5,912 bases of DNA from Streptosporangiaceae bacterium (GTDB taxonomy: Bacteria > Actinomycetota > Actinomycetes > Streptosporangiales > Streptosporangiaceae). The stretch is taken from NCBI GenBank assembly GCA_025934635.1, contig JAICWX010000448.1:1-5912 (forward strand). Reading direction: 5' to 3'. The notes under the pieces were generated by a model. The model searched no databases and was not told the origin of the DNA. It worked only from the letters and a program-made list of their open reading frames with translations. Positions 5,601-5,912 of the stretch are shown one piece after another. Numbering within the stretch: position 1 is the stretch's first letter; the number at the start of each line of letters is the position of its first letter. Position numbers and translations under genes: made by a program.

Positions 5601-5912
5601 AGGGCGTCGACATCCGCTACTACTCGATCATCTACCAGGCGATCGAAGAGGTCGAGGCGGCCCTCAAGGGCATGCTCAAGCCCGAGTTCGAGGAAGTCCA
5701 GCTCGGCACCGCGGAGATCAGGGAGGTCTTCCGGGTGCCGCGGGTCGGCAACGTCGCCGGGTCCATCGTCCGCAGCGGCCTGATCCGCCGTGGCACCAAG
5801 GCGCGGCTGATCCGGGACGGCGTGGTGATCTCCGACAACCTGACGGTGGACTCGCTGCGCCGGTTCAAGGAGGACGCGACCGAGGTCCGCGAGGGCTTCG
5901 AGTGCGGTATCG
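2684..5912 (+). CDS. infB: Translation initiation factor IF-2 (3' end cut by the window)
   Basis: The GTG start at 2684 opens a frame that stays open to the window end: 1076 codons, with perhaps 25 residues missing. IF2 is the GTPase that places fMet-tRNA on the 30S subunit and promotes 50S joining. The first IF2_N domain is at residues 1-55. A Gly/Pro/Arg/Ala-rich linker spans about 56-473, ending in a basic patch (474-483, [10 protein letters not shown]), followed by a second IF2_N-like domain at about 507-560. The G domain (about 595-765) has all motifs: G1 GHVDHGKT 603-610, G2 GITQHIGA 628-635, G3 DTPGH 653-657, G4 NKVD 707-710, G5 SAT 743-745. Domain II spans about 777-850, domain III about 885-985, and the tRNA-binding domain IV from about 1000. 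At roughly 1100 residues it is long even for actinobacteria (about 900 in Mycobacterium, about 1030 in Streptomyces), because of the linker. No frameshift was seen on reading every codon. Confidence 0.98.
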   Translation, partial: MAKVRVYELAKEFGVESKAVMDQLKEMGEFVRSASSTIEAPVVRRLKEAFSAGKAEQPAHSGQRSQGPRPSAPRPGGGPRPDAPPVGREDRPAAAAPAGGTTSPPAASPAPVGLANGSAERAAAPDGAAGTATAPDAGRPLPPVPQTPASRPGPGIPADPRPQGPQATPAAPGAPRVPGSSRPAATPADFRSPGGTTAPGQGRPGPRPGAPGAPGTPGVPGVPGASSAPGAPGGQRPGSQERGGQDRGPGSRSDQPGQGSRPSTPRPQGPGGARPGAPRPGGPGPRPGAPRPGPRPGNNPFSSTATGMGSAPPPRPQAPGAPGAGRDRDGGPRPGGPGGPGGPRPAGRGPGGPRPGMSDGGPRPGGPGGPRPGGPRPSPMNMPSRPAPSGTGRSGPGGGPGRGGPGGGPGGRPGGGPGGRPGGPGGGARTGTGGPGGGPPRAGAGGGPPRPGGGGRGRSGTQGAFGRPGGRPSRGRKSKKQRRQEFDNMQAPTIGGVQIRPGNGQVVRLSRGASLADFADKIDANPASLVQVMLGLGEMVTATQSVNDETLQLLGNYLNYNIQVVSPEEEDRELLESFDIEFGEDEGDEGDLVARPPVVTVMGHVDHGKTKLLDAIRHTNLQAREAGGITQHIGAYQVTTEVDGEERKITFIDTPGHEAFTAMRARGAETTDLVVLVVAADDGVKPQTTEALNHAQAAGVPIVVAVNKVDKEGADPQRVRAQLTEYGLVAEEFGGDTQFVDVSATKRIGIESLLEAIVLTADASLDLRANPNQDAQGVAIEAHLDKGRGPVATVLVQRGTLHVGDSIVAGEAFGRVRAMLDENYEPISEAPPSRPVQVLGLTAVPGAGDNFLVVSDDRMARQIAERREARERVAQFAQGRRRVTLEDLDQAFKAGEREELLLIIKGDVSGSVEALEDALLKLDVGEEVSLRVIGRGVGAITQDDVNLAIASDAVIIGFNVRPAERAGELARREGVDIRYYSIIYQAIEEVEAALKGMLKPEFEEVQLGTAEIREVFRVPRVGNVAGSIVRSGLIRRGTKARLIRDGVVISDNLTVDSLRRFKEDATEVREGFECGI
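3308..3355 (+). repeat. Collagen-like Gly-X-Pro tract in the IF-2 linker
   Basis: Residues 209-224 read as five G-X-P triplets ([15 protein letters not shown]) plus a final Gly. The DNA contains tandem CCCGGAGTA units. GGA, GCA and GTA codons cluster here, unlike the G/C-ending codons of the rest of the gene. Confidence 0.75.
3668..3786 (+). repeat. 29-bp direct repeat, 90 bp apart, in the IF-2 linker
   Basis: An identical 29-bp stretch occurs at 3668-3696 and 3758-3786, both beginning GACGGCGGTCCGCGTCCC and both encoding DGGPRPGGP. The 90-bp offset is in frame. Related GGP/PRPGG units fill the interval, and an 8-residue period (GGRPGGGP) continues at about 3911-3955. This is consistent with repeat expansion by slippage or unequal recombination. 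Confidence 0.8.

Overview
The window carries the conserved bacterial rimP - nusA - ylxR (rnpM) - infB cluster, all on the + strand. infB runs off the right edge. The very high GC content, G/C-ending codons, GTG start of infB, short NusA core without C-terminal acidic repeats, and very long Gly/Pro/Arg-rich N-terminal region of IF2 all point to a high-GC actinobacterium. I cannot name a genus from sequence alone.

Layout. Positions 1-163 are a leader with two tandem GC-rich hairpin repeats, an 8-bp inverted repeat, and a possible 12-codon leader ORF that ends on the rimP start codon (TGATG). rimP (164-778) overlaps nusA (768-2054) by 11 nt, so the two are probably translationally coupled. A 135-nt gap holds a -10-like element just ahead of ylxR (2190-2483). 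A 200-nt gap then precedes infB (2684 to beyond 5912). That gap is the most interesting part of the window. It holds hairpins and a chain of three micro-ORFs (MSAR, MSTRR, MITIG), one per reading frame, each joined to the next by an ATGA stop/start overlap.

How the genes work together. RimP matures the 30S subunit. NusA controls RNA polymerase pausing, termination and antitermination, including on rRNA operons. YlxR/RnpM is a small RNA-binding protein reported to modulate RNase P. IF2 brings initiator tRNA to the 30S subunit and promotes subunit joining. The cluster therefore links transcription, RNA processing, ribosome assembly and translation initiation. rbfA and truB usually follow infB in bacteria, but nothing after position 5912 is visible.

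Unusual features. Three of the four proteins carry repeat-built, low-complexity, probably disordered extensions of different composition: a Lys/Gln/Ser pentapeptide repeat at the RimP N-terminus, a Ser/Ala/Gly/Arg repeat tail of about 110 residues on NusA, and a linker of about 420 residues in IF2. No mobile element, CRISPR array, tRNA or rRNA was seen.
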